Below, one piece after another: positions 56,411 to 64,000 of a stretch of DNA of 64,000 nucleotides; position 1 is the first letter of the stretch, and each line of letters starts with the position of its first letter. Source of the DNA: Mycolicibacterium rhodesiae JS60. GTDB lineage: Bacteria; Actinomycetota; Actinomycetes; Mycobacteriales; Mycobacteriaceae. The position numbers and the translations under genes were made by a program. Location: assembly GCA_000230935.2 (NCBI GenBank), contig AGIQ01000002.1, positions 62,001 through 126,000 on the forward strand. Direction: 5' to 3'. The notes under the pieces were generated by a model. The model saw nothing but the letters and a program-made list of their open reading frames with translations. It did no database searches and had not been told where the DNA came from.

Positions 56411-56427
56411 AGCAGCAAGTGTGACGA

Positions 56428-56865
56428 TCACCGAACCGGAACATTCGCGCCTGGACGGTCGTAAATCACCCGGCTGCCCAGCAGGATGTCCTGTACCGAC
56501 CGTCGCTGCGGGTCGACCGCCACCCACAGCAGCCCGACGGGGAACAACACGCATGCCACGGCCCGCAGCGCCGCGATCGGAATCCGCAACGATTTCCCCC
56601 GCTTGTCCACCACCCGCACCCCCAGCGCAACGGTGCCCACCGTCCGTCCGGAAACCGTCCAGCATCCGGTCAGGTACAGCACCGAAACGGCCAGCGTGAC
56701 AGTGGTCGAGAAGATCAGGTTCGGCGCGGGGAAGCGAAATGTCGCCGGGTTGACGATCAGGGTGGTCAGCACCAGGCCCAGATAGATCGCGCCCATCGTG
56801 ACGACCACGACCAGCATGTCGAGGAGTGGGGCCAAGCCCCTCGACACGATGCCCGCGTGGGTCAC
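56428..56865 (-). CDS. RDD family membrane protein
   Basis: The 145-residue protein has three or four hydrophobic helices. The N-terminal Arg and Asp (SRGLAPLLDML) and the later Asp (AVDPQRRSVQDILLGSRVIY) give the RDD pattern. The middle loop is GRTVGTVALGVRVVDKRGK. RDD proteins are of mostly unknown function; some act as transporters. GTG 56865 overlaps the stop of the preceding gene (GTGA). It ends 29 bp upstream of the kinase start, on the same strand. Confidence 0.8.
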   Translation of the reverse strand: MTHAGIVSRGLAPLLDMLVVVVTMGAIYLGLVLTTLIVNPATFRFPAPNLIFSTTVTLAVSVLYLTGCWTVSGRTVGTVALGVRVVDKRGKSLRIPIAALRAVACVLFPVGLLWVAVDPQRRSVQDILLGSRVIYDRPGANVPVR

Positions 56866-57254
56866 GGGGATTCCCGGGTTCCCGGCTCCCGCCCCAACAT
56901 CCGGTCGACGAACCCGGAGACCATGTCGTCGGCGCGCGCGGTCTGGGTGCGAACGTCAGTCATCACCTCGGCGGTGACCCCCTCGGTGGACTCGCGGATG
57001 ATCGCGGGCAGGTCGACCCCGTCGATGATCTGATCGGCCAACCCGATCAGGTCGATGCGCGCGATGATGGCCTCGATGTCGACGTCGGTCACGATCGCGT
57101 CGATATCGAGCTGTTCGCGAATCAGCGCCGTCAGATCGATCTGCTCGACGACGAGTTCAGCGACCCGGGTGATCGCCGCGATGCCGATCCGGGTGGCTTC
57201 TTCCCGGGTGGCGCGCAGCGGCCCGCCGATCAGCGGAAGGCGTTCCCAGAACAC
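56862..57254 (-). CDS. protein with tandem Asp-hydrophobic repeats, cotranscribed with the RDD gene
   Basis: The product has 130 residues and no signal peptide. The central part (about 30-95) consists of four or five degenerate 9-14-residue units of the type VD-hydrophobic-xxx-II, for example QIDLTALIREQ, LDIDAIVTD, VDIEAIIAR, IDLIGLADQ and VDLPAIIRE. Regular spacing of acidic and branched residues suggests a helical or solenoid-like scaffold. Similar small repeat proteins accompany RDD genes in actinobacteria; the function is unknown. The start is GTG 57254, with GTGA coupling to the RDD gene. Confidence 0.65.
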   Translation of the reverse strand: MFWERLPLIGGPLRATREEATRIGIAAITRVAELVVEQIDLTALIREQLDIDAIVTDVDIEAIIARIDLIGLADQIIDGVDLPAIIRESTEGVTAEVMTDVRTQTARADDMVSGFVDRMLGREPGTRESP

Positions 57255-57267
57255 GGGTGAATCGTAG

Positions 57268-58035
57268 TCAGCGGCCGACGGGCGGCGGCGCGCTCGCCTT
57301 CAACGAATCCAGGGCAGCCACACTCAGGCGGGCCAGTTCGTCGGCCTCGGCGCGTGTCAGCGCCGATTCGACGATCTGCGCCATCCGCCGGTTGGTGGCG
57401 GCTTCGACGTCGTCGTACAGACCCTCTTTGCCCGCTGCGTCGACGAACGGTGGCTGCCACCCCATGAACGCCGCGTAATCCGTTCCGTGATTGAGGATGT
57501 GCGCCTCGACGGGACTGAGTCCCGAAATCGTGAGGGCGTTGAAGTGCACGGCCGCGCGTAGTTCGCGCAGCACCATCATCACCTGCAGCGCCCGCGCGGG
57601 GGCGTCGTCGGCCAGCGGCATGGCCCGCCAGCCCGCGTAGAGCGGCAGGCCTGGTTCGGGTGCCGCGGCGATGACCTTCTCGCCCAGCACAGCAAGGCGG
57701 TCCAGCCCCTCGGCACCGGTCAGGTACTTGCGCCCGAAGTCCGCGATCTGTTCCCAGTAGAGCCGGCAGCTCTGCGAAGCGTCGTGCACTGCGGTGCCGT
57801 TTTCCCAGCATGACCGGGCCAGATTCGGTTCGAAGACGGCGAACACCGCATTCAGGGTGGTACCGGTGACGTCCCCGAGCACCCCGCCGCGGCCCGCGAA
57901 ATACGCGGCGAACGGGTCGGGGTAGCCGGCCGCCAGGCTTTTCTCGAAGGTGTCCGGGTTCAACATGAACACGCTGATGGCCTCGCCGATGGCCGCTCCG
58001 GCGGCGCGGATCGATTCGACGTCGATATCGCTCAT
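57268..58035 (-). CDS. SCO6745-family helical protein
   Basis: The 255-residue soluble all-helical protein begins SIRAAGAAIGEAISVFMLNP, with GYPDPFAAYFAGRGGVLGDV, then WRAMPLADDAPARALQVMMV and ELRAAVHFNALTISGLSPVE. This matches the actinobacterial SCO6745 family, which has helix-turn-helix-like elements and no proven function. ATG 58035. It lies between the repeat protein (13 bp) and the molybdoenzyme (57 bp) on the same strand. Confidence 0.7.
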   Translation of the reverse strand: MSDIDVESIRAAGAAIGEAISVFMLNPDTFEKSLAAGYPDPFAAYFAGRGGVLGDVTGTTLNAVFAVFEPNLARSCWENGTAVHDASQSCRLYWEQIADFGRKYLTGAEGLDRLAVLGEKVIAAAPEPGLPLYAGWRAMPLADDAPARALQVMMVLRELRAAVHFNALTISGLSPVEAHILNHGTDYAAFMGWQPPFVDAAGKEGLYDDVEAATNRRMAQIVESALTRAEADELARLSVAALDSLKASAPPPVGR

Positions 58036-58092
58036 GCGCGGAGTTTACGAGGTGAGGTCGTAGACGGTGCCGGATCGCGTCGAACCCCGCCA

Positions 58093-60381
58093 CTAGCCCG
58101 CGGGGGCGACTGTCACCGGAATGCCGTTGAGCGCACCGTTGCCCGAGGGCTCGTCGAGGAATGTCGGCGGCGACAGGATGTTGGTGTTGACGCCGGGCGA
58201 GCCGTTGGCCACCGACATCTTGGTGCCGGGCTTGCCATGCCCCCAGCCGTGCGGCATCGACACCACCCCGGGTTTGATCGCCTCGGTCATCTCCACCGGC
58301 ACTTCGATGTGGCCTGCCGAGGACCGCACGGTGACGGTGTCGCCATCTGCCACGCCGCGGCTGGCCGCGTCCTGGGGGTGCATGAGCAGCGTGCACCGGT
58401 CGCGGCCTTTCATCAGCGCCGAAACATTGTGCAGCCACGAATTATTCGACCTCAGGTGACGCCGGCTGACCAGCACCAGTTCGTCGGGCTCACGGTCCAG
58501 CCGGCGGGCCAGCCGCGGCAGGTCGTCGAGCAGGTACTCGGGCGCCAGCCGGATCTTCTTGTCGGTGGTGTTCAGGATCTCCGGCACCTGGGCGACCATC
58601 GGCCCGAAGTCAATGCCGTTGGGCTGCTCTGTGAGTTTCGCGAGGCTCAGCCCGCCGGGGTTCTCGCCGTACCGATCGCCGAATGGCCCGGTGCGCAACG
58701 TCAGGTCCAGAATGCGTTCCGGGCCGCCGCTGGTGTAGTGGCCTCTGATGGTCGCGCCGTCGAGCCCCTGGGTGAGACACAAATAGTCGAAGAAGCCGTC
58801 GTCGATGGCGGCGACATCGACATCCTCGGCGGGCATCCCCGCGCACAACCCGGTGAGCCGGACCAGGATCTCCCATTCCTCGGGCCGATCCGGATCCGGC
58901 GGGCTGAACACCGGTTTCGAGTAGTTGGCAATGCTCCTGATCGCGAACATCAGGATCAGATCGTCGTGGTGCGGCTGTTCCAGCGGCGAGAGCCCGGGCA
59001 GGATCACGTCGGCATGCCGCGTTGTTTCGTTGAGCCACAAGTCAACTGAGATCATCGCGTCGAGCCCCGGTAGCAGCTCGTCGAGGCGCTGCCCCTGCGG
59101 GGTGGACAGCACCGGATTGCCCGCCACCGTGATCAAGGCTCGGATCTGCCCTTCCCCCGGGGTCTCGATCTCCTCGGCCAGGCACGACACCGGCACCTGG
59201 CCGAGCACCTCCTTGGCGCCACGCACCCGGGTCTGCCAGCGCCCGAACTCGGGCAGCCCGCCCTCCAGCCCGGGTTGCGGCTGGGCGGTGACCGTCCACG
59301 CCGCGGGGCGGGGGAACATCGCGCCGCCCGCGTTGTCGAAGTGGCCGGTGAGGATGTTGACGACGTCGACCAGCCAGCTGGCCAGGCTGCCGAACTCCTG
59401 ATTGCACAACCCGATTCGCCCGTAGACCACAGCCTTCTCGGTCTCGGCGAGCTGACGGGCCAGGCCCTTGATGCGCTCGGCGTCGATACCCGTCACCGGG
59501 GCGACCCGCTCCGGGGTCCACTCGGCCGTGACGTCCCGCAGTCGCTCGATACCGTCGATGTGCTCAGCCAGTGGGCCCAGCCGAACCAGGTCCTCGTCGA
59601 ACAGGGTGTGTACGACGGCCAGCAGCAGGGCGGCGTCGGTACCCGGAGTGATCGGCAGCCACTCGTCGGCCTTGGCAGCGGTGACGGTGCGCACCGGGTC
59701 GATGACGATCACCTTGTCGATGCGCCCGATGATGCCCATCACGTCCGGGGCCGCCAACAGCGAGCCTTGCGAGGCCGCCGGGTTGGCCCCCATCACAACG
59801 AGCAGGTCGGTGCGTTCGATGTCGGGTACCGGGAAGCCCCACCAGTTGCCGTACATCAGGTGCGAGGAGAGGTTCTTGGGCCACTGGTCGACGGTGCCGG
59901 GCGAGTAGCTGACCGGGATACCCGACATGCCCAGCAGCACGCCGGTGTAGCGGCCCAGCGAGAACGAGTGGGCCAACGGGTTGCCGGTGTAGCAGGTGAC
60001 CGCACTGATGCCGTGTTCGGCGATCACCGGCGCCAGCAATTCGGTGCACCGCCGGAACGCGGCGTCCCAGCTGACCTCCTGCCACCGCCCGTCGACCTTG
60101 ATCATCGGCGCCCGCACCCGGTCGGGATCCTCGTGTATCGCACCCAGCGATGCGCCCTTCGGACACAGGTGCCCACGGCTCCAGACGTCGTTGGGGTTTC
60201 CCCGGATGCTGGCGACGCGGCCGTCGGAGACCTGAATCTCCAAGCCGCACATGGCCTCACATAGTGGACAGGTATAGACGTGGCGGCCGTCTTGGCCGGT
60301 GGCGGCCAGCTTGATGGGTGTCACCGCCCCACGGTAATTCGGCGAACGTGTCAGCGGCCCACGTTTCGTCAACTTTGACAT
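58093..60381 (-). CDS. molybdopterin oxidoreductase (formate dehydrogenase/BisC-like)
   Basis: This 762-residue cytoplasmic enzyme matches the length of M. tuberculosis Rv0197. The N-terminal [4Fe-4S] motif has Cys38, Cys41, Cys45 and Cys73 (YTCPLCEAMCGLEI, GHLCPKG). bis-MGD-binding segments include VVMGANPAASQGSLL, VIVIDPVRTVTAAKADEWLP and a C-terminal molydopterin dinucleotide domain (LVSRRHLRSNNSWLHNVSAL, HPQDAASRGVADGDTVTV). The active-site region GIPVSYSPGTVDQWPKNLSS has no Cys or Sec at the usual metal-ligand place, so it is probably not a classical formate dehydrogenase. No partner subunit gene is adjacent. The substrate is unknown. Confidence 0.8.
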   Translation of the reverse strand: MSKLTKRGPLTRSPNYRGAVTPIKLAATGQDGRHVYTCPLCEAMCGLEIQVSDGRVASIRGNPNDVWSRGHLCPKGASLGAIHEDPDRVRAPMIKVDGRWQEVSWDAAFRRCTELLAPVIAEHGISAVTCYTGNPLAHSFSLGRYTGVLLGMSGIPVSYSPGTVDQWPKNLSSHLMYGNWWGFPVPDIERTDLLVVMGANPAASQGSLLAAPDVMGIIGRIDKVIVIDPVRTVTAAKADEWLPITPGTDAALLLAVVHTLFDEDLVRLGPLAEHIDGIERLRDVTAEWTPERVAPVTGIDAERIKGLARQLAETEKAVVYGRIGLCNQEFGSLASWLVDVVNILTGHFDNAGGAMFPRPAAWTVTAQPQPGLEGGLPEFGRWQTRVRGAKEVLGQVPVSCLAEEIETPGEGQIRALITVAGNPVLSTPQGQRLDELLPGLDAMISVDLWLNETTRHADVILPGLSPLEQPHHDDLILMFAIRSIANYSKPVFSPPDPDRPEEWEILVRLTGLCAGMPAEDVDVAAIDDGFFDYLCLTQGLDGATIRGHYTSGGPERILDLTLRTGPFGDRYGENPGGLSLAKLTEQPNGIDFGPMVAQVPEILNTTDKKIRLAPEYLLDDLPRLARRLDREPDELVLVSRRHLRSNNSWLHNVSALMKGRDRCTLLMHPQDAASRGVADGDTVTVRSSAGHIEVPVEMTEAIKPGVVSMPHGWGHGKPGTKMSVANGSPGVNTNILSPPTFLDEPSGNGALNGIPVTVAPAG

Positions 60382-60444
60382 TCGACCGGGCGCGGAGCGA
60401 ATTACACAGGTGTGAGTAAACCTTGGGGATAAACCGCCGGCGGA

Positions 60445-62019
60445 CTAGATCGGGATCAAGCCATGCTTGCGCTGCACCCGACTGATCTGCTTGTCCCGCA
60501 GAATCCGCATGGCGCTGCGCAGCTTCAATCGGGTCTCGTGGGGTTCGATGACCGCATCGACGTAGCCGCGTTCGGCGGCCACGTACGGGGTCGCCATGTC
60601 GCGGTTGTAGCCCTCGATGAACTGCCGCCGGATCTCCTGTACCTCCGGCGCGGTGGGATCGGGGAACCGCTTCACGATCAGCTGCGCGGCACCCTCGGCG
60701 CCGATGACGGCGATCCGGGCGGTCGGCCACAAGAAGTTGAAGTCAGAGGTCAGCTGCTTGGAGCCCATCACCGCGTACGCGCCGCCGTAGGACTTGCGGA
60801 TCGTGATGGTCACCTTCGGCACATCGGCCTCGACGACGGAATAGAGGAACCGGCCGCCGCGCTTGATGATGCCGTTCTTCTCCTGCTCCACACCGGGCAG
60901 GAAGCCGGGGGTGTCGACGACGAAGACCAGCGGGGTGTTGAACGAGTCGCAGAACCGCACGAACCGGGCTGCCTTGTCGGATGCCTCGTTGTCGATGGCG
61001 CCCGACATGTGCATCGGCTGATTGGCGATCACACCGACCGGGTGGCCGTCGACGCGGGCGAAGCCGGTGATGATGGCCTGGCCCGCCTGGGCGGCGACGT
61101 CGAGGAAATCGCCGTCGTCGAAGATGCGGAGCAGGATTTCGTGCATGTCGTAGGCGACGTTGTCGGCATCGGGGACGATGCTGTCGAGTTCCAGGTCGTG
61201 CGGGGTGATCTCGGGCTCGAGACCCGGGTTGATGATCGGCGGATCGTCAAAGGTGTTGGCGGGCAAGAACTCCAGGTAGTCCCGGACGTATTGGAAGGCG
61301 GCCTGCTCGGACTCGACGACCTGATGGACATTGCCGTACTTGGCCTGCGCGTCCGCGCCGCCCAGCTCGTCGAGGGTGACCTCTTCACCGGTGACGTCCT
61401 TGATCACGTCCGGGCCGGTGACGAACATGTAACCCTGGTCGCGCACGGCCACGATGAGATCGGTCTGGATCGGCGAGTACACCGCGCCACCGGCGCACTT
61501 GCCCAAGATGATCGAGATCTGCGGCACCAGGCCGCTCAACAGCTCGTGCCTGCGGCCCAGCTCGGCGTACCAGGCCAGCGAGGTGGCCAGGTCCTGGATG
61601 CGCGCGCCGCCGGAGTCGTTGATACCGATGATCGGGCAGCCGGCCATGGCCACCCACTCCATCAGCCGGGAAACCTTGCGGCCGAACATCTCTCCCACCG
61701 AGCCGCCGAAAACGGTGTAGTCGTGGCTGAACACACCGACGGGACGGCCGTTGATCGTGCCGTGCCCGGTGACCACACCGTCGCCGAACAAGGCGTTCGG
61801 GTCGCCCGGCGTGCGGGCCAGTGCGCCGATCTCGAAGAAGCTGCCCGGATCCAGCAGCGCGTTGATGCGCGCCCGAGGGCTCGGGATACCGCGTTTGTCG
61901 CGCTTCGCCGCCACCGCCGCACCGCCCGGTTCCTTGGCCAGCTCCAGCTTTTCACGGAGTTCGGCGAGCTTCTCGGCAGTCGTCACCGGGGCGTGGGTGG
62001 GAGCGCTCTCAGTGGTCAC
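60445..62019 (-). CDS. accD4: long-chain acyl-CoA carboxylase beta subunit AccD4
   Basis: This 524-residue carboxyltransferase corresponds to Rv3799c. With AccA3 and AccD5/AccE it carboxylates the C24-26 acyl chain to the malonyl-type extender for mycolate condensation. The N-terminal half has [18 protein letters not shown]-like and [17 protein letters not shown] motifs and [13 protein letters not shown] (oxyanion glycine pair); the C-terminal half has [19 protein letters not shown] and [19 protein letters not shown] 62019 overlaps the pks13 stop by 4 bp. Confidence 0.95.
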   Translation of the reverse strand: MTTESAPTHAPVTTAEKLAELREKLELAKEPGGAAVAAKRDKRGIPSPRARINALLDPGSFFEIGALARTPGDPNALFGDGVVTGHGTINGRPVGVFSHDYTVFGGSVGEMFGRKVSRLMEWVAMAGCPIIGINDSGGARIQDLATSLAWYAELGRRHELLSGLVPQISIILGKCAGGAVYSPIQTDLIVAVRDQGYMFVTGPDVIKDVTGEEVTLDELGGADAQAKYGNVHQVVESEQAAFQYVRDYLEFLPANTFDDPPIINPGLEPEITPHDLELDSIVPDADNVAYDMHEILLRIFDDGDFLDVAAQAGQAIITGFARVDGHPVGVIANQPMHMSGAIDNEASDKAARFVRFCDSFNTPLVFVVDTPGFLPGVEQEKNGIIKRGGRFLYSVVEADVPKVTITIRKSYGGAYAVMGSKQLTSDFNFLWPTARIAVIGAEGAAQLIVKRFPDPTAPEVQEIRRQFIEGYNRDMATPYVAAERGYVDAVIEPHETRLKLRSAMRILRDKQISRVQRKHGLIPI

Positions 62020-64000
62020 TGGTCTTGCTTCTCCTCGGCGTCGATACGGTTGATCGCCTCGCTCATGTGGGCGCCAACCTTGGCGATGTACGGTTCGTCG
62101 ATCGCTTGGATGTGCTCACCGCCGATCGGCACAACCTCCAGGTCGGCGACGAATTGTCCCCAGCCGCCGTCGGGTTGGCGAACGGCGTAGCGCGGCTCGA
62201 ACATGATCGCGTCATCGTGGTAGCGCTCGGCCATGTACAGCACGACATGTCCCTCATAGGGCTCGATGTTCGCGGTGTCCAGCGCCCGGTTGTCCAGATA
62301 CGACGTGCGCTGGTGCTCGATGATGCCGCCCGGGATGTCGACCCCGGCCTGCTTGACCGCGTCCAGGACGAACTTGACCTGGCCTTCGTCGTCGAGCTCT
62401 TCGAGCTGCTCGTAAGGGATCTCGGGGATCTCGACGTTGAACGTGCGCGAGGCGAACAAGGCGTAGCGATCCCAGCGGGCACGGATCTCCTCCTTGGTTT
62501 GCGGCACCTCCTCGCCGGCACGCACCGTGTCGATCAGCCCGACGAAGCGGACATCGCAGCCGTTGCGCTTGAGCCCGACCGCACAGGCGTACGCCAGCGC
62601 CCCGCCCAGCGACCAGCCGGTGAGGATATAGGGGCCAGCGCCATGTATTTCCATCAGCTTCGGCACGTATTCGGCAGCGCGCTCCTCGATCGATCCCTCG
62701 ACCCGCTCCAGCCCGTAGATCGGGGTGTCGGCGGGCAGCCGCTTCATCAGCGGCTCGTAGACCACCGTCGATCCGCCGGCCGGATGGAAGACGAACACCG
62801 GGGTCTGCGCGCTGCCCTCTTGCGGAGCGCGCAGAATCCGCACGAACCCGTCGACCACACCCTCTTCGAGCTGGGCGCGAACGATGGTGGACAGCGCCTC
62901 GATCGTCTTGGCGGACTTGACCTCATCGACGCTGATGACACCCTCGGCACGCTCCGACAGCCGGTCGGCCATCTTCGTGGCCGCCGCGTCGTCGAGCGCG
63001 GGCAGCTCGTTGAAGATGCCGCCCGGCGACTTTCCGGTGACGATCGCCCACGTCGCGAACGTCACGCGTTCGGCGGCGTCACGCGGCGGCACGTCGGCAC
63101 CGAGAGCCTCGGCGACGGCCTCCTGGGTCAGCACCTTGGCTGCCGCGGCTGCCGCCGTGGACTTCGCCTCTCCCGTCGCTTCGCTCGCCCTGGGCCCAGG
63201 TCCCGCGGGATCTGTTGGCGGCGGCGGGATTGTCGGCTCGGATTCGGTTGCGATCGGGTGGCCCGCTTCGGCGAGCTTTGCCTCGAGTTCGGCGACCGTG
63301 CTGGCCCCGCCCATCAGCTCAGCTTGTTCGGCGGCGATCTCCTGCGCCGTCTTGCCCTTCTGCGTCTCGGCAAGCTCCTCGACCTCGTCGCGGTGCTCGA
63401 TCGCGTACTGGATCAGCTTTTCGACGGCGTACAGGTTGGCGTCGCGCACCGCGGTCAGCTGGATCGGCGGCAGGTCGAAGTCGTACTCGACGCGGTTCTT
63501 GATGCGAACCGCCATCAGCGAATCCAGGCCCAGCTCGATCAGCGGCACCTCCCACGGCAGATCCTCGGGCTCATAGCCCATCGCCCCGCCGACGATCGCC
63601 GCGAGCCGGTCATGCACGGTCTCACCGGTGTCGGGTGACCACTTGGCGAACCCGGCAGCAAGGCCGGCACCCGCAGTCAGGTTGTCGGACAAGATATCTG
63701 CGTCGTCGTCCTCTTCCACAGCCGCCACCGCAGGTGCGCTTACGGCGGTACCCGTCGCCACGGCAGACGGCAGCGCTGACACCGCACCGCCGCGGGTGAC
63801 GACGGCGTCGTAGACCAGCGTGAACGACTCGTCGATCCGCGCATGCACCTGCACCGAGGCGCCACCGGGATGGCGGGTCAGCGTCGTCACCAGCCGGGCA
63901 CCGTCGCCGACGACCGCGCGCTGTTCGGATGCCGTCAGCTTCGCGTCGGGAAGAACCTGCGCCGCAGCGGATTTCACCAGTGCGGCCAGGTCGGTCTGGC
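62016..64000 (-). CDS. pks13: polyketide synthase Pks13, C-terminal part (runs off the window)
   Basis: This is a partial gene: the last 661 or so codons, with the 5' end beyond base 64000. Pks13 condenses the carboxylated C26 chain with the meromycoloyl chain and transfers the product to trehalose. Visible are the second acyl-carrier domain with the phosphopantetheine serine in [12 protein letters not shown] (codon 63519-63521), a Pro/Ala-rich linker, and the thioesterase/acyltransferase domain with [10 protein letters not shown] (catalytic Ser codon 62610-62612) and GGEHIQAID near the end carrying the catalytic His. The KS and AT domains lie outside. It is coupled to accD4 by GTGA. Confidence 0.96.
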   Translation of the reverse strand, partial: QTDLAALVKSAAAQVLPDAKLTASEQRAVVGDGARLVTTLTRHPGGASVQVHARIDESFTLVYDAVVTRGGAVSALPSAVATGTAVSAPAVAAVEEDDDADILSDNLTAGAGLAAGFAKWSPDTGETVHDRLAAIVGGAMGYEPEDLPWEVPLIELGLDSLMAVRIKNRVEYDFDLPPIQLTAVRDANLYAVEKLIQYAIEHRDEVEELAETQKGKTAQEIAAEQAELMGGASTVAELEAKLAEAGHPIATESEPTIPPPPTDPAGPGPRASEATGEAKSTAAAAAAKVLTQEAVAEALGADVPPRDAAERVTFATWAIVTGKSPGGIFNELPALDDAAATKMADRLSERAEGVISVDEVKSAKTIEALSTIVRAQLEEGVVDGFVRILRAPQEGSAQTPVFVFHPAGGSTVVYEPLMKRLPADTPIYGLERVEGSIEERAAEYVPKLMEIHGAGPYILTGWSLGGALAYACAVGLKRNGCDVRFVGLIDTVRAGEEVPQTKEEIRARWDRYALFASRTFNVEIPEIPYEQLEELDDEGQVKFVLDAVKQAGVDIPGGIIEHQRTSYLDNRALDTANIEPYEGHVVLYMAERYHDDAIMFEPRYAVRQPDGGWGQFVADLEVVPIGGEHIQAIDEPYIAKVGAHMSEAINRIDAEEKQDQ

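Overview
The window is GC-rich chromosomal DNA from a mycobacterium. It most likely belongs to Mycolicibacterium or a relative, but the sequence alone does not give a species. The diagnostic content is the arabinogalactan and mycolate locus: a galactan exporter with GlfT1, then GtrA-like protein, DprE1, DprE2, AftA, EmbC, EmbA and EmbB, then AccD4 and the 3' part of Pks13. Gene order broadly follows the M. tuberculosis Rv3761-Rv3800 interval, with local rearrangements and insertions.

Layout. At 0.1-7.3 kb, on the minus strand, lies a two-component system (TcrX/TcrY-like) followed by three membrane glycosyltransferase genes (two paralogues flanking a GT2-GtrA fusion). At 7.4-12.6 kb, on the plus strand, are a small membrane protein, a DUF1622 protein, a ThrE-type exporter, and an overlapping kinase / acyl-CoA dehydrogenase / SDR operon that resembles the lvaA-lvaC-lvaD pathway for 4-hydroxyacyl-CoAs. 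At 12.6-21.1 kb are small exported proteins, two diguanylate cyclase-like proteins, three tRNA genes, hisC2, cysK-cysE and echA21. At 21.1-29.05 kb are MarR, a quinone oxidoreductase, an odd class V aminotransferase homologue, and the Rv3779-bpa-wzt-glfT1-wzm galactan operon.

At 29.05-37.2 kb is an accessory interval separating the galactan exporter from the arabinan genes. It holds a rifampicin-phosphotransferase-like PEP-utilizing enzyme in an operon with a TetR regulator and an unrecognised protein, driven by a control region full of AGATA/TATCT repeats. It also holds an insertion-sequence remnant, a split 13E12-type HNH gene with a perfect LexA box over its start codon, a deletion-scarred aminotransferase pseudogene, and PPOX and HD-domain genes. 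At 37.9-52.2 kb the DPA synthesis and arabinosyltransferase genes run in one direction. At 52.2-60.4 kb are less conserved genes: an APC permease, secreted and membrane proteins, a Ser/Thr kinase, an RDD protein and a molybdopterin oxidoreductase. The window ends in accD4 and pks13.

How the genes work together. Rv3779-like, Wzt/Wzm and GlfT1 start and export galactan. GtrA-like, DprE1 and DprE2 supply decaprenyl-phosphoryl-arabinose. AftA and EmbA/B/C build arabinan, and EmbC also acts on lipoarabinomannan. AccD4 and Pks13 make the mycolates that cap it. The observations I rate highest are an alanine codon in DprE1 at the benzothiazinone-target cysteine position; two identical-distance PhoP-type boxes in front of tcrX and the GT2 gene; the repeat-rich control region of the RPH-like operon; the lva-like operon; and a class V aminotransferase homologue with tryptophan where the PLP lysine should be.
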